From an uncultured Ruminococcus sp. (lineage in GTDB: Bacteria; Bacillota; Clostridia; Oscillospirales; Ruminococcaceae): a DNA stretch of 64,000 nt. Made by a program: the position numbers and the translations under genes. The notes under the pieces were generated by a model. The model ran no database searches, was not told the origin of the DNA, and saw only the letters and a list, made by a program, of their open reading frames with translations. Below, piece by piece: positions 54,704-62,674 of this stretch (its first letter is position 1; every line of letters starts with the position of its first letter). The stretch is taken from contig UQYQ01000002.1 in assembly GCA_900545345.1 (NCBI GenBank), positions 95,117-159,116 on the forward strand, read 5' to 3'.

Positions 54704-54807
54704 ATAGTAGCTGACTTTAAAGCGTTAAAGCTTTAAACTATAAAAAGTCGTAAAATTAAGGATAAAATTCAAAGCTGAGGAGGGAAGCTCTGAAAGAGAG
54801 CATACAA

Positions 54808-55788
54808 ATGGAAGAGAATAAAAAGGGCACTTTAATTTCAGTAAGATCTGATTTAAAAGTAATTGATGCAACAATAAGAGACGGCGGACTTGTAAATAAC
54901 TTTCGTTTTACTGATGAATTCGTAAGAGATTTATATAAAACAAACATAGCTGCCGGCGTTGATTATATGGAGTTTGGATATAAGGCTTCAAAGAAAATCT
55001 TTCCTGAAGAGGATTTCGGAAAGTGGAAATTCTGTGATGAAGAGGATATTCGTGAAATTGTCGGCGATAATGACAGCGATTTAAAGATTTCTGTTATGGC
55101 TGATGTGGGAAGAACCGATATGAATACTATTCTTCCCAAGAGTGAAAGCGTTATTGATTTAATCAGAACAGCTACATATGTATACCAGATTCCTTCATGT
55201 ATTGAGATGATAGAGGAATTTCATGCAAAGGGCTATGAAACATCAGCGAATATAATGGCTGTGTCTACGGCAAATGACAGAGATTTAGACGGGGCTTTAG
55301 AATTACTTTGTCAGAGCAGTGTTGATGTGATTTATCTTGTTGACAGCTTTGGGGCATTCTATCCTGAAGATATCAGAAGACTGACTGAAAAATATTTAGC
55401 CTTTGGTGAAAAGTATAATAAAATAATCGGTATTCATGCACATGATAATCAGCAGCTTGCTTTTGCAAATACAATTGAATCTATGATTATGGGTACAAGT
55501 TATCTTGATGCTACAGTCAGTTCATTGGGAAGAGGTGCAGGGAACTGTGCTTTAGAAACTTTACTTGGTTTTTTGAAAAATCCTAAGTATGATTTAGTTC
55601 CGCTTCTTGACTTTATTCAAAAGCATATCGTTAGGCTTCGTGAAGAAGGTTTGGTCTGGGGATATGATGTTCCGTATCTTTTAACGGGAAGATTCAATTG
55701 TCATCCGAGAACAGCGATTGCATTTATGAAAGAAAAGAGAACAGATTATTCTAAGTTTTATCAGGAGACATATGACCAAGACAATTAA
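54808..55788 (+). CDS. HMGL-like aldolase / carboxyltransferase domain protein
   Basis: 326 residues of the DRE-TIM metallolyase family: VIDATIRDGGLVNNF at residue 17 gives the metal/DR motif, VDSFGAFYPEDI the beta-strand motif, and IHAHDNQQLAFAN the metal-binding HxH. It resembles 4-hydroxy-2-oxovalerate aldolase rather than isopropylmalate or homocitrate synthase, since it lacks the regulatory domain. The substrate is unknown. GGAGGGAAGC lies upstream. It is a single gene with its own promoter and terminator. Confidence 0.85.
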   Translation: MEENKKGTLISVRSDLKVIDATIRDGGLVNNFRFTDEFVRDLYKTNIAAGVDYMEFGYKASKKIFPEEDFGKWKFCDEEDIREIVGDNDSDLKISVMADVGRTDMNTILPKSESVIDLIRTATYVYQIPSCIEMIEEFHAKGYETSANIMAVSTANDRDLDGALELLCQSSVDVIYLVDSFGAFYPEDIRRLTEKYLAFGEKYNKIIGIHAHDNQQLAFANTIESMIMGTSYLDATVSSLGRGAGNCALETLLGFLKNPKYDLVPLLDFIQKHIVRLREEGLVWGYDVPYLLTGRFNCHPRTAIAFMKEKRTDYSKFYQETYDQDN

Positions 55789-55805
55789 TGATGATTAATG
55801 TTTAA

Positions 55806-55840
55806 TTTTGCGTTTCGCACTCTTTACGAAACGCAATTTT
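55806..55840 (+). terminator. Terminator after the HMGL-like gene
   Basis: TTGCGTTTCG / CGAAACGCAA stem followed by TTTTTATA. Confidence 0.92.
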
Positions 55841-56073
55841 TATATGTAATTAAGAATTTTTGATGGTGAATTATATAAAGCGGCAAACAAGACTTATTAT
55901 AATTCAGTTGAATTTATAAGATGAAAGTGTTGCAGGCTTTGAATATAAAATGGTATTGTTTTAAATATTTTCGATAATTCACTGAAAATTATTGAAGAAG
56001 TAAAATATATATGTTAAAATAAATAAATATGATTTACTGTTTAATTAACTCACAAAGGCGGTAAGATAAAATT

Positions 56074-56829
56074 ATGAATAAAAAAAAGGTTGTTAAAACT
56101 ATTATCAGTATTTTTTTAGTGGCAGTAATTATTTTTAGTTTATATAATTTAATAGTTATAATTAAGGACTATATTAATATTAGCAATGCAGATGAATATC
56201 TCCAGTCGGAATTTATTATAAGTGATGACAGTGACGAAAATGTTCAGAATAAAGATAAATCAAAAAACAGAGGCGGTCTGAAAATTAACTGGAGCAAGCT
56301 GATAAAATGCAATTCAGATGTAATTGCATGGATATATATTCCTGACACGCATATCAATTATCCGATTTTGCAAGGGGATTTTAATGAAGAATATTTAAGC
56401 CGTGATATACATAAAAACTATTTAAAATCAGGCTCTATATTTGCTGACAGCAGCAACAAGAGACCGTTTGCTGACTTTAATACTATTATTTACGGGCACA
56501 ATTTAATGAACAGCAGCATGTTTTCTGATTTAGAGAAATACAGTAAATTAACCTTTGCTGATGCCCACCCGAATGTTTACATTTACACTCCCGACGGCAA
56601 ATGTTCGGAATATAAAGTTTTTTCTTTTTATAAGGTAAATGCAGCAGATGATAAAGTTTATAATACCGATGTTGACAATAAAACCGAATATGTAAAATCA
56701 GCTAAAGAGCACAGCAATATTGAATCGGATATTGATGAAAGTAAAATTTCAAATATAATTACTCTGTCTACCTGTACTAATATTGATTATGGTGAGCGAT
56801 ATGTACTGCATGCTGTAAAAACTCAATAG
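56074..56829 (+). CDS. srtB: Class B sortase
   Basis: 251 residues. An N-terminal membrane helix (about 7-30) precedes the sortase barrel with VIAWIYIPDTHINYPILQG, the catalytic His in IYGHNLM (about 146), the catalytic Cys in ITLSTCTN (about 232) and the Arg in GERYVLH. Class B sortases attach proteins with NPQTN-like signals to the wall or to pilins. No NPQTN substrate is obvious in the window; the 1265-2059 protein has only a degenerate sorting tail. Ribosome site AAAGGCGG. Confidence 0.93.
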   Translation: MNKKKVVKTIISIFLVAVIIFSLYNLIVIIKDYINISNADEYLQSEFIISDDSDENVQNKDKSKNRGGLKINWSKLIKCNSDVIAWIYIPDTHINYPILQGDFNEEYLSRDIHKNYLKSGSIFADSSNKRPFADFNTIIYGHNLMNSSMFSDLEKYSKLTFADAHPNVYIYTPDGKCSEYKVFSFYKVNAADDKVYNTDVDNKTEYVKSAKEHSNIESDIDESKISNIITLSTCTNIDYGERYVLHAVKTQ

Positions 56830-56962
56830 CAGTTAAAATGAAAATAGCATCTGTTAATAAAATCAGGTGTTTGCAAGCAATTTTTTAAAACTGCTTGACA
56901 TTTGAGACTTTATTTGATATAATTATTAAGTTGAATTTTATTAAACGATTTTCTGCTTAATT

Positions 56963-57039
56963 GCGCTAGTAGCTCAGCTGGATAGAGTGACTGGCTACGA
57001 ACCAGTAGGTCGGGGGTTCGAGTCCCTCCTGGCGCACCA
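56963..57039 (+). tRNA. tRNA-Arg (ACG)
   Basis: 77-nt cloverleaf including CCA. The acceptor stem is GCGCTAG/CTGGCGC, the anticodon stem ACTGG/CCAGT with loop CTACGAA (anticodon ACG), and the T loop GGTTCGAGTCC. The CCA is encoded. Its 3' end abuts an integrase-bearing element, so it probably contains the attachment site. Confidence 0.97.
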
Positions 57040-57043
57040 CATT

Positions 57044-57087
57044 AAAAACCGCGTAAAAACGGCACATCGCCGTAAATACGCGGTTTT
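57044..57087. terminator. Terminator between tRNA-Arg and the integrase
   Basis: AAAAACCGCGTA / TACGCGGTTTTT stem with an internal ACGGC/GCCGT hairpin; it can serve both the tRNA and sequences on the left side. Confidence 0.85.
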
Positions 57088-57197
57088 TCTTATGTTTGGT
57101 TATCGAATATTTATTTGAATAATTATTCAAATAAGGCGAAAAAACAATGAAAAATTCAAAAGTATGCCACAAAATATGACACGAAATCAAAGTGAAA

Positions 57198-58214
57198 TTA
57201 TTTTATAATTTCGTTAAATTTGTTATTCAGGCTATCAGATATTTTTTCCTGTTCATTTTTAAATGTATGCTGATAAACATTCTTTAGCATGTTGTTTGTT
57301 GCTTGACCGAGACGCTCCATTGCATATTTGTCCGGTACGCCTTGTAAGAGCATTAAGCTTGCGTTAGCATGTCTTAATGAATGAATTGTAAACTTAGGTA
57401 ATCCCTTCTTTTCACAAATACTGTGAAATCTTTCTAAGAGTCTTCCGGGCTTTGTTATGTTTACAATAAAGTCTCCTGACCGTTCCTGATTATCAAGTGA
57501 AGCTTTAAGTATATCAGGCACAGCTAACACTCGTGTTCCTGCATATGATTTATTTGTATTTTTAATAACAGTCTTGTTATTTTTATCGATAACAACCGCT
57601 GAGTGGATATGTATTTTTTCGCCGTCATAATCAGACCATTTTAAAGCACATATTTCTGATCGTCTTAATCCTAATAATAAAGCTAACAGGATAGCAGTTT
57701 CTATTTTTGTGTTTTTCGTGACTTCAATGATTTTTTTCATTTCAGTTAGCGTAGGAATTAGCATTTCTTTTTTCTGCTTTGGTTTTAGCAGTACGCTTTT
57801 AAAATCAAGATTAATTTTATTTTGTTTAAGTGAAGCAGTAATCAACCCGTATTGGTTTCTTATTGATTTAGCGGAATAGGCTTCAGCATTTTTATTTGCC
57901 CATTTTTGCAAAATGACTTCATCTATATCACATAGTTTTATATCTTTTATTTCTTCAATGGCATTTTTCTTTATAATCTCATAACCCCGAATCGTTGAAA
58001 CACTCAGAGTTTTATCCTTACTTGCAATATAGTTCTCAACAGCCTGCTTCACGGTTATTTGGCTTTTACTGATTCTCAGTCCGTTGAGATATTCAACAGC
58101 CATAAGTTCGGCTTGCTTTTTAGTTGAAGCGGTAAAGGACTTGTACTTATCCGCTTTCTTATCATAAACTCGTACTCTCCAATTACCGCTTGGAAGTTTT
58201 TTAGCTGTTGCCAT
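57198..58214 (-). CDS. int: Tyrosine recombinase / integrase
   Basis: 338 residues from ATG 58214, which has AGGAGGAATAAACT upstream. An N-terminal AP2-like arm-binding domain (LPSGNWRVRVYDKKADKYKSF) and SAM-like core-binding domain precede the catalytic domain, with Arg in LGLRRSEICALKW, HxxR in IHSLRHANA, a His/Lys region in MERLGQ and Tyr in KNVYQHTF. It should integrate the element into the adjacent tRNA-Arg gene. It faces the tRNA, as usual for Tn916/phage-type elements. Confidence 0.95.
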   Translation of the reverse strand: MATAKKLPSGNWRVRVYDKKADKYKSFTASTKKQAELMAVEYLNGLRISKSQITVKQAVENYIASKDKTLSVSTIRGYEIIKKNAIEEIKDIKLCDIDEVILQKWANKNAEAYSAKSIRNQYGLITASLKQNKINLDFKSVLLKPKQKKEMLIPTLTEMKKIIEVTKNTKIETAILLALLLGLRRSEICALKWSDYDGEKIHIHSAVVIDKNNKTVIKNTNKSYAGTRVLAVPDILKASLDNQERSGDFIVNITKPGRLLERFHSICEKKGLPKFTIHSLRHANASLMLLQGVPDKYAMERLGQATNNMLKNVYQHTFKNEQEKISDSLNNKFNEIIK

Positions 58215-58234
58215 TAGTTTATTCCTCCTATTTC

Positions 58235-58263
58235 TTGACATATAATTCCCAATATGTTAAAAT
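58235..58263 (+). promoter_or_regulatory. Promoter of candidate small RNA 1
   Basis: TTGACA (58235-58240), 17 nt, TAAAAT (58258-58263), divergent from the integrase gene. Confidence 0.75.
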
Positions 58264-58267
58264 AAAA

Positions 58268-58350
58268 GGGCAGAATTAGCCCTTCGTGGTGGTTGGGTGA
58301 TGTTTGCTTGCCTCTGAGCGTTGGTAGCACTCAGGGGTATTTTTTTTATT
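58268..58350 (+). ncRNA. Candidate small RNA 1 of the mobile element
   Basis: About 80 nt: a 5' hairpin GGGC/GCCC (58268-58282), a single-stranded G/U-rich stretch containing TGGTGGTTGGGTGAT (58287-58301), and an intrinsic terminator CCTCTGAG/CTCAGGGG (58311-58337) ending in T8. It has no ORF. The G/U stretch is perfectly complementary to 62970-62984, in the leader of the gene at 63025. This layout is typical of trans-acting bacterial sRNAs. Confidence 0.6.
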
Positions 58351-58356
58351 TTATTG

Positions 58357-59694
58357 TTATTTTACCTTTTTACTCTTAACCTTAGACCAAGGTCCGTTTG
58401 CTGTTACTGTGTATCCGTCAATCTTCACTTTTTTATATGCTCTGATTTTGACATAATACTTTTTACCGCTTTTCAGCTTCTTTATGGTTTTGCTTGTTGC
58501 AGAGCCTTTTTTCACTTTAACGGTCTTTTTGTTCTTAGTAAACTTTTTATTGGTTGCGAGTTTGATTTCATAGCCTTTAGCTCCGATGACCTTTTTCCAA
58601 ATTACTTTTAAGGCTTTTTTCTTTGGTGTCAGCTTTTTGATTGTGGCTTTTTTAGTTTTTACTACCGGCTTGGTTGGTTTTGTGGGTGCGGTAGTAGGCT
58701 TTGCAGTCGTTTTAATTCTGTTTACAGACTTATTTGTTGTTGGGATAGGTAGTAAATTTACATCGAAAGTTAATTCTATTGCATACTCAGGCAAGTACGT
58801 ACATCCCTCGTACCCAGTTTGGTACATATCACTTTTGGCACCTGTGTATCCTGAAAGCCCAAATACATCGAGGCCTCCTTGATGATTATAATATTTTTTA
58901 TCTTTATAAGATTCATTTTTATCATAAACATTTACAAAATTAAATTCCACATAACCTGTAGTGTCATTAGTTTTTGAAATCCAATATCCTGCTAAAATTG
59001 TTTTGTCAGGTTTTTTAGCTTCATAAGATTCTTTTGAATTATAAAGTTTCAACACCGGATTTTTAATCGTTACATCATTTTCAGTTGATTTAATATTGGA
59101 ACTTATGGAAAGTCTATTAAATCCGTTGCCATAATAAGCGGAAGTTGTAGCTGTATCTCTCTTCCAATTGAATCCCTGTATACCAACTGTATATGTACCA
59201 TTATTTTTGATTTTTGCATCGTGTATTTGAGCATATTCCTTGATTCCACTTTTTCCTTCATTATCTTCAAAAAATATTCCAGTAGGACCAAATGCTATAA
59301 CTGGTGCTTTCAAAGGAAAGTCATGTTTATCTTTAGTAATTAAAGCATATCCGCCCTGATATAAATGTGCCCAAGAACAATATGAATTAATCCCAGTAAT
59401 TATATCATCGTAAATATTTTTAACAGTTTTTCCTTCATTACAGCTTGTATCTCCAATAGAACCTCGATATGTAAAGGAAGCATTTTCAACGCTAAGTCCC
59501 ATATAATAGTCACCAGATGTTAATGAATATGGTTCATCTAGAAAGTCAAACTCATTCGAGTCCCAGCTTTCCATTCCTGTTTGGAAACCAATTTGTAGTT
59601 TTCTTTCATTTATATTTGCGAAGGCTGAATAACTTAATGTAGATGTAATTAAAACAGTCACCAATGCCCCTGAAAATAATCTTTTTAATTTCAT
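58357..59694 (-). CDS. Cargo surface protein: secreted N-domain plus Fn3-like C-terminus
   Basis: 445 residues from ATG 59694 (GAAGGA upstream). It has a signal peptide (about 1-27), a beta-rich N-terminal region (about 30-330) with GTYTVGI and ELTFDVN motifs like those of the 1265-2059 protein, a Thr/Pro/Lys linker, and a Lys-rich Fn3-like module (about 350-445; YEIKLATNKKFTKNKK, YYVKIRAYK) much like that of the 23929-25311 protein. No anchor is visible. It lies between integrase and repressor genes, a common place for lysogenic-conversion (moron) genes; function unknown. Confidence 0.78.
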   Translation of the reverse strand: MKLKRLFSGALVTVLITSTLSYSAFANINERKLQIGFQTGMESWDSNEFDFLDEPYSLTSGDYYMGLSVENASFTYRGSIGDTSCNEGKTVKNIYDDIITGINSYCSWAHLYQGGYALITKDKHDFPLKAPVIAFGPTGIFFEDNEGKSGIKEYAQIHDAKIKNNGTYTVGIQGFNWKRDTATTSAYYGNGFNRLSISSNIKSTENDVTIKNPVLKLYNSKESYEAKKPDKTILAGYWISKTNDTTGYVEFNFVNVYDKNESYKDKKYYNHQGGLDVFGLSGYTGAKSDMYQTGYEGCTYLPEYAIELTFDVNLLPIPTTNKSVNRIKTTAKPTTAPTKPTKPVVKTKKATIKKLTPKKKALKVIWKKVIGAKGYEIKLATNKKFTKNKKTVKVKKGSATSKTIKKLKSGKKYYVKIRAYKKVKIDGYTVTANGPWSKVKSKKVK

Positions 59695-59742
59695 GCTAAT
59701 CCTTCCCATGACATAATATTGAAAATGTCGTATAATAAATTT

Positions 59743-59849
59743 GTTGAGATATGGAGAAAATCTCTATATTTTGTATAATCCTTGTGTCTTCCTCATGAGG
59801 ATTTATCCGATATCTCCATCGAGTTGGCGCTCTTTGGGGATATTTTTTT
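59743..59849 (+). ncRNA. Candidate small RNA 2 of the mobile element
   Basis: ATGACA (59708-59713), 17 nt, TATAAT (59731-59736) leads into about 107 nt ending in an intrinsic terminator ATATCTCC/GGGGATAT (59810-59843) plus TTTTTTT. An upstream GAGATAT (59745-59751) could pair with ATATCTC of the terminator, so an attenuator is possible. The terminator overlaps the 3' end of the oppositely oriented ImmA gene. Confidence 0.45.
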
Positions 59850-60417
59850 GTCTATTTATAAACTCCTTAAAATTTTCATATACTTGTTTTTCAAGCGGAC
59901 TTGTTAAAAATTTGTCTCGTTCATATAATATATTCATGCGTTCGGCTCGTATTTTTGCTGCTTTATTAGATATATCACATATCTTTGCTATCTCTTCAGG
60001 TGTATGTAAATCTAACGCCCATAACACACAGGCGGGGGCTAGAAGTCTTGAAGCAAATATATCTGCTTCTGTTTCTGTTTCGGGTTTTGATAAATCAAAG
60101 GTTCGAGCGTGATGTCCGTTTTTGAGTTTGTGACCTAAAACAATATGTCCTAATTCGTGAGCAACTGTAAATTTACATCGGCATTTAGATTCGGTTTCGT
60201 TGAAAATTATATGCCATTTATCGTTTTCAATTATGCTTTTTCCGCTTTCATCCGAAGAAAGTTTATTGAAAAGGTTATTTACTTTCCTGTTTTCAATTAC
60301 TTTAATTCCCGCTTTTTTTGCAATGCTCACAACATTAACGGGAAGAGAAGTTACATTATAATCAATAAGGCATTGCCACGCTGAATTACGGGCATACCTA
60401 TATTTGCCATATATCAA
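59803..60417 (-). CDS. ImmA/IrrE family metallo-endopeptidase
   Basis: 204 residues starting at TTG 60417 after GAGGTGGTAATAA. It has the zinc protease motif HELGHIVLGH (about 98) with ETEADIFASRLLAP downstream, the usual ImmA layout. Such proteases cleave the CI-like repressor on DNA damage or conjugation signals to induce phages and ICEs; the repressor is the next gene upstream (60512). A hairpin CCTCATTAAGG/CCTTAATGAGG (60426-60455) hides its ribosome site. Confidence 0.92.
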   Translation of the reverse strand: MIYGKYRYARNSAWQCLIDYNVTSLPVNVVSIAKKAGIKVIENRKVNNLFNKLSSDESGKSIIENDKWHIIFNETESKCRCKFTVAHELGHIVLGHKLKNGHHARTFDLSKPETETEADIFASRLLAPACVLWALDLHTPEEIAKICDISNKAAKIRAERMNILYERDKFLTSPLEKQVYENFKEFINRQKNIPKERQLDGDIG

Positions 60418-60425
60418 TTATTACC

Positions 60426-60456
60426 ACCTCATTAAGGATTGTTCCCTTAATGAGGT
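60426..60456 (-). promoter_or_regulatory. Hairpin over the ImmA ribosome site
   Basis: 11-bp arms CCTCATTAAGG and CCTTAATGAGG; on the minus strand the last arm contains the GAGG of the ImmA ribosome site. In the plus direction it is followed by TTTTAT and may also terminate. Confidence 0.55.
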
Positions 60457-60511
60457 TTTATATTAAAGTTTATTCTTATGATTTATTGCTGTGTTTAAAG
60501 GGTTTAATTAT

Positions 60512-60979
60512 TTAAAAATCCATATCTGTTTCCGGTGCATTTGCCAAATCATCGTGTGCTTCTTTACTTGCTTCTTCGATTCGCATTGGTGATTGTCCGT
60601 TTTCACTTCGAGCTGCTACAAATCTTGTGTATGTCTTTTCTTCTTTATTTACATCTAAAATCTTATCTACTACAGGCTGCATATCAGGTTTGTTACGATA
60701 TGCTTCTATAACATTTAATTCATGTGAGGATAGTGTAATCTTCTTTTTGTGATTAATCACATTGGTAGTTGAATTATTATCATCCCAACCCATTATATAA
60801 CTTGGAGAAACTTTAAATATTCTTGCTAATTGTTCAATTTTATCACTTGGGATGTTTGTAATAACACCAGTTTCATATTTGTAAATGGTTTGTTTTATTG
60901 TGCCCATCATTTCTGCAAGTTCAGATTGTGATAAACCAATTTGTAAACGAAGATTTTTAATTCTATTACCTATAGTCAT
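60512..60979 (-). CDS. CI-like XRE repressor
   Basis: 155 residues. An N-terminal HTH (IKNLRLQIGLSQSELAEMMGTIKQTIYKYETG, about 6-40) is followed by a short C-terminal region without a LexA-type self-cleavage Ser/Lys pair, so inactivation by the ImmA protease is the likely control. It is divergent from the Cro-like gene at 61142, across two facing promoters and operator palindromes. It should hold the element silent. Confidence 0.9.
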   Translation of the reverse strand: MTIGNRIKNLRLQIGLSQSELAEMMGTIKQTIYKYETGVITNIPSDKIEQLARIFKVSPSYIMGWDDNNSTTNVINHKKKITLSSHELNVIEAYRNKPDMQPVVDKILDVNKEEKTYTRFVAARSENGQSPMRIEEASKEAHDDLANAPETDMDF

Positions 60980-61007
60980 TTTTATCGTCCTCCAAGATTA
61001 CATTACC

Positions 61008-61036
61008 ATTATAATGTAAAAAAAGTAGCTTGTCAA
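61008..61036 (-). promoter_or_regulatory. Repressor promoter
   Basis: TTGACA (61036-61031), 17 nt, TATAAT (61013-61008) on the minus strand. Its -35 overlaps operator GTAGCTTgtcAAGTAT (61025-61040). Confidence 0.85.
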
Positions 61037-61070
61037 GTATAATTTTTCTTAAAAAAATTCAAAAAGGGTA

Positions 61071-61099
61071 TTGACAAGTTACTTGTTATATGATACAAT
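61071..61099 (+). promoter_or_regulatory. Early rightward promoter
   Basis: TTGACA (61071-61076), 17 nt, TACAAT (61094-61099), divergent from the repressor promoter. An operator-like half-site AAGTTAC abuts the -35. Confidence 0.85.
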
Positions 61100-61103
61100 C
61101 AAG

Positions 61104-61120
61104 GTAGCTTAAAAAGCTAC
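61104..61120. promoter_or_regulatory. Operator palindrome O1
   Basis: Perfect GTAGCTT-aaa-AAGCTAC, just downstream of the early promoter. The same palindrome recurs at 61339-61355. Confidence 0.75.
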
Positions 61121-61141
61121 TAAGTTGAGGAGGGATGAAAA

Positions 61142-61342
61142 ATGGTTGATACTAATGCTTTACGAGCCGAGTGGGTTAAAAAAGGATTAACGCAGAATCA
61201 AGTTGCCAAAAGTATAGGTATTTCTTCAAAAACGATGACTAATCGAATGAAAAGTAAAGTGTTTGGAACAGATGAAGCCAATGATATTATCTTGTTACTA
61301 GGCATTGAAAACCCTGCTGATATTTTTTTTGCTAAAGAGTAG
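61142..61342 (+). CDS. Cro-like small HTH protein
   Basis: 66 residues with LTQNQVAKSIGISSKTMTNRMKSKVFG as helix-turn-helix and IENPADIFF at the end. It is the first rightward gene of the element, with GAGGAGGG as ribosome site, divergent from the CI-like repressor, so it is the likely Cro/excision regulator. The GTAGCTT palindrome after it (61339) overlaps its stop. Confidence 0.87.
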   Translation: MVDTNALRAEWVKKGLTQNQVAKSIGISSKTMTNRMKSKVFGTDEANDIILLLGIENPADIFFAKE

Positions 61343-61355
61343 CTTAGCAAGCTAC
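61339..61355. promoter_or_regulatory. Operator palindrome O2
   Basis: GTAGCTT-agc-AAGCTAC, perfect arms identical to O1 with a different 3-bp centre; it overlaps the Cro-like stop codon. Confidence 0.7.
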
Positions 61356-61394
61356 GAATTGAACCAGTAAAGACAATGTAGAGGGGGTGAGGGA

Positions 61395-61574
61395 ATGGAC
61401 AAAAACAAAATAGAATCTATCTTAAAACAATTTGACGGGATTTCATTTAATGAATGGGCTCAAATTAAATACATTATGGATACTTCATTCCATAAGAAAA
61501 AAAGTGAGTTCGAGCTGGAACTCAAACTTACTGACATGGATATTCAAAAAATTACTCATGAACAATTTGGATAA
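61395..61574 (+). CDS. Small element protein (59 residues)
   Basis: It reads MDKNKIESILKQFDGISFN... and ends in a charged helix (KKKSEFELELKLTDMDIQKITHEQFG). A strong ribosome site AGAGGGGGTGAGGGA precedes the ATG. There is no family match. It follows the Cro-like gene and its 3' end overlaps the convergent 61552 gene by 23 bp. Confidence 0.65.
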   Translation: MDKNKIESILKQFDGISFNEWAQIKYIMDTSFHKKKSEFELELKLTDMDIQKITHEQFG

Positions 61575-61797
61575 ACATAGGGTGTATGCGATATGTCTTT
61601 CCTTTAAAGTAGATATTGACATAATTTTGATAGTACATTGAATCTTCCATATCTTTTGTTAGTTTTGCAGGTGCATAAATTGGTGCTTTTTCTTCCCACC
61701 AAACTGATGGTGCTTGACTATGATGTGTAAATACACAATCAGGGTCATCATTAAGACAAACCCAGTCACCAGCTAAACAAGCATATACTTTAGTCAA
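61552..61797 (-). CDS. Small element protein with aromatic-rich core
   Basis: 81 residues starting at TTG 61797 after GGGAGGAAAACAAC. It reads MTKVYACLAGDWVCLNDDPD... and has paired Trp residues (PSVWWEEKAP) and a Tyr-rich C-terminal half. No known family is recognised. It is transcribed leftward among rightward genes. Confidence 0.62.
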   Translation of the reverse strand: MTKVYACLAGDWVCLNDDPDCVFTHHSQAPSVWWEEKAPIYAPAKLTKDMEDSMYYQNYVNIYFKGKTYRIHPMFIQIVHE

Positions 61798-61890
61798 GTT
61801 GTTTTCCTCCCTTCTTGTTTCAAATATTTACATTATACAACAAAAAGGGAGTAGAATCAACAGTCTATTACAATAGAGAGGGGTGATTAT

Positions 61891-62121
61891 ATGATTTATG
61901 ATGAAAAAAATCCTCCGATTATTACAGAGGATAATCAAATTACATCAAAGAGTTTATTACATACAGTAATGCTTGATGAAATTTATAGACTTAGGAATTG
62001 TATTAGTAGAAAAGAGCGCTTTGAGATAAGAAAGTTCATTTTAGATTGTGAAAGAACTCTTGAAAAGCATTCTGAGGAATATTCGAATCTAAAAAGTGTT
62101 CAAGGAAGTATGCAGCTGTAA
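61891..62121 (+). CDS. Small helical element protein
   Basis: 76 residues. GAGGGGTGATT precedes the ATG. The sequence is mostly charged helix (LDEIYRLRNCISRKERFEIRKFI). It overlaps the convergent membrane-protein gene at 62036 by 86 bp. Function unknown. Confidence 0.6.
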   Translation: MIYDEKNPPIITEDNQITSKSLLHTVMLDEIYRLRNCISRKERFEIRKFILDCERTLEKHSEEYSNLKSVQGSMQL

Positions 62122-62581
62122 AACTTAATAACCAGTATAAAAGGTTGATTAATATCTTTATAAATTTGGGTATACCGAATTTTGATTTTTCAAATATTCT
62201 AAAAGGAATAAAGAGCCAATACGTAGGATAAAAAGCTTCACGAAGTCTAAGCTTGAAAACACCAATTGTGTTTTCAAAAATTTCACATAGTTTTGAATAA
62301 GCACTATTATCCGCAAGTTGATTACTTATGTAGTCTTGATACATTCTGTTTCTTCCGATTCTATCAGTAGTGACAACTACATGTTGAGTACCTGCACAAT
62401 TGAATAGTTTTTTTACTGGTTCCGAATATTGATTTAATTTAGAATTGGAGGAGTAATTATATTTATTGGGTATTGATAGTTTTAAAAATCGTTTGTAATA
62501 ATATTTTGTTGCAAATATTCGAAATAAATTAATCAATGCTTTTATCCATACAATAACTAAAAAAAGTAAAAGAACTTTCAT
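62036..62581 (-). CDS. Element membrane protein
   Basis: 181 residues from ATG 62581 (GAGGTGTTATTT upstream). It has an N-terminal TM helix (MKVLLLFLVIVWIKALINLF), a soluble middle and a C-terminal TM helix (IKILINLLYWLLSFTAAYFL). No family motif is recognised. The lone leftward position suggests an independently expressed cargo or exclusion gene, which is a guess. Confidence 0.6.
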   Translation of the reverse strand: MKVLLLFLVIVWIKALINLFRIFATKYYYKRFLKLSIPNKYNYSSNSKLNQYSEPVKKLFNCAGTQHVVVTTDRIGRNRMYQDYISNQLADNSAYSKLCEIFENTIGVFKLRLREAFYPTYWLFIPFRIFEKSKFGIPKFIKILINLLYWLLSFTAAYFLEHFLDSNIPQNAFQEFFHNLK

Positions 62582-62674
62582 AAATAACACCTCAAAAAAA
62601 GTATATCATAATTTGGGAAAAAATACAATAAGTCAGTTTATATGATGATTAAAAAAAGGAGAGGGGGTGAGAAA

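Noticed and set aside
56966..57190. 74-codon minus-strand ORF ending in a Pro/Tyr/Trp motif
   Set aside because: Its C-terminal part (VRQEGLEPPTYWF) is the usual artefact of translating the antisense of a tRNA gene.
61432..61641. 69-codon plus-strand ORF
   Set aside because: Out of frame with the well-supported 61395-61574 gene and lacking a ribosome site.
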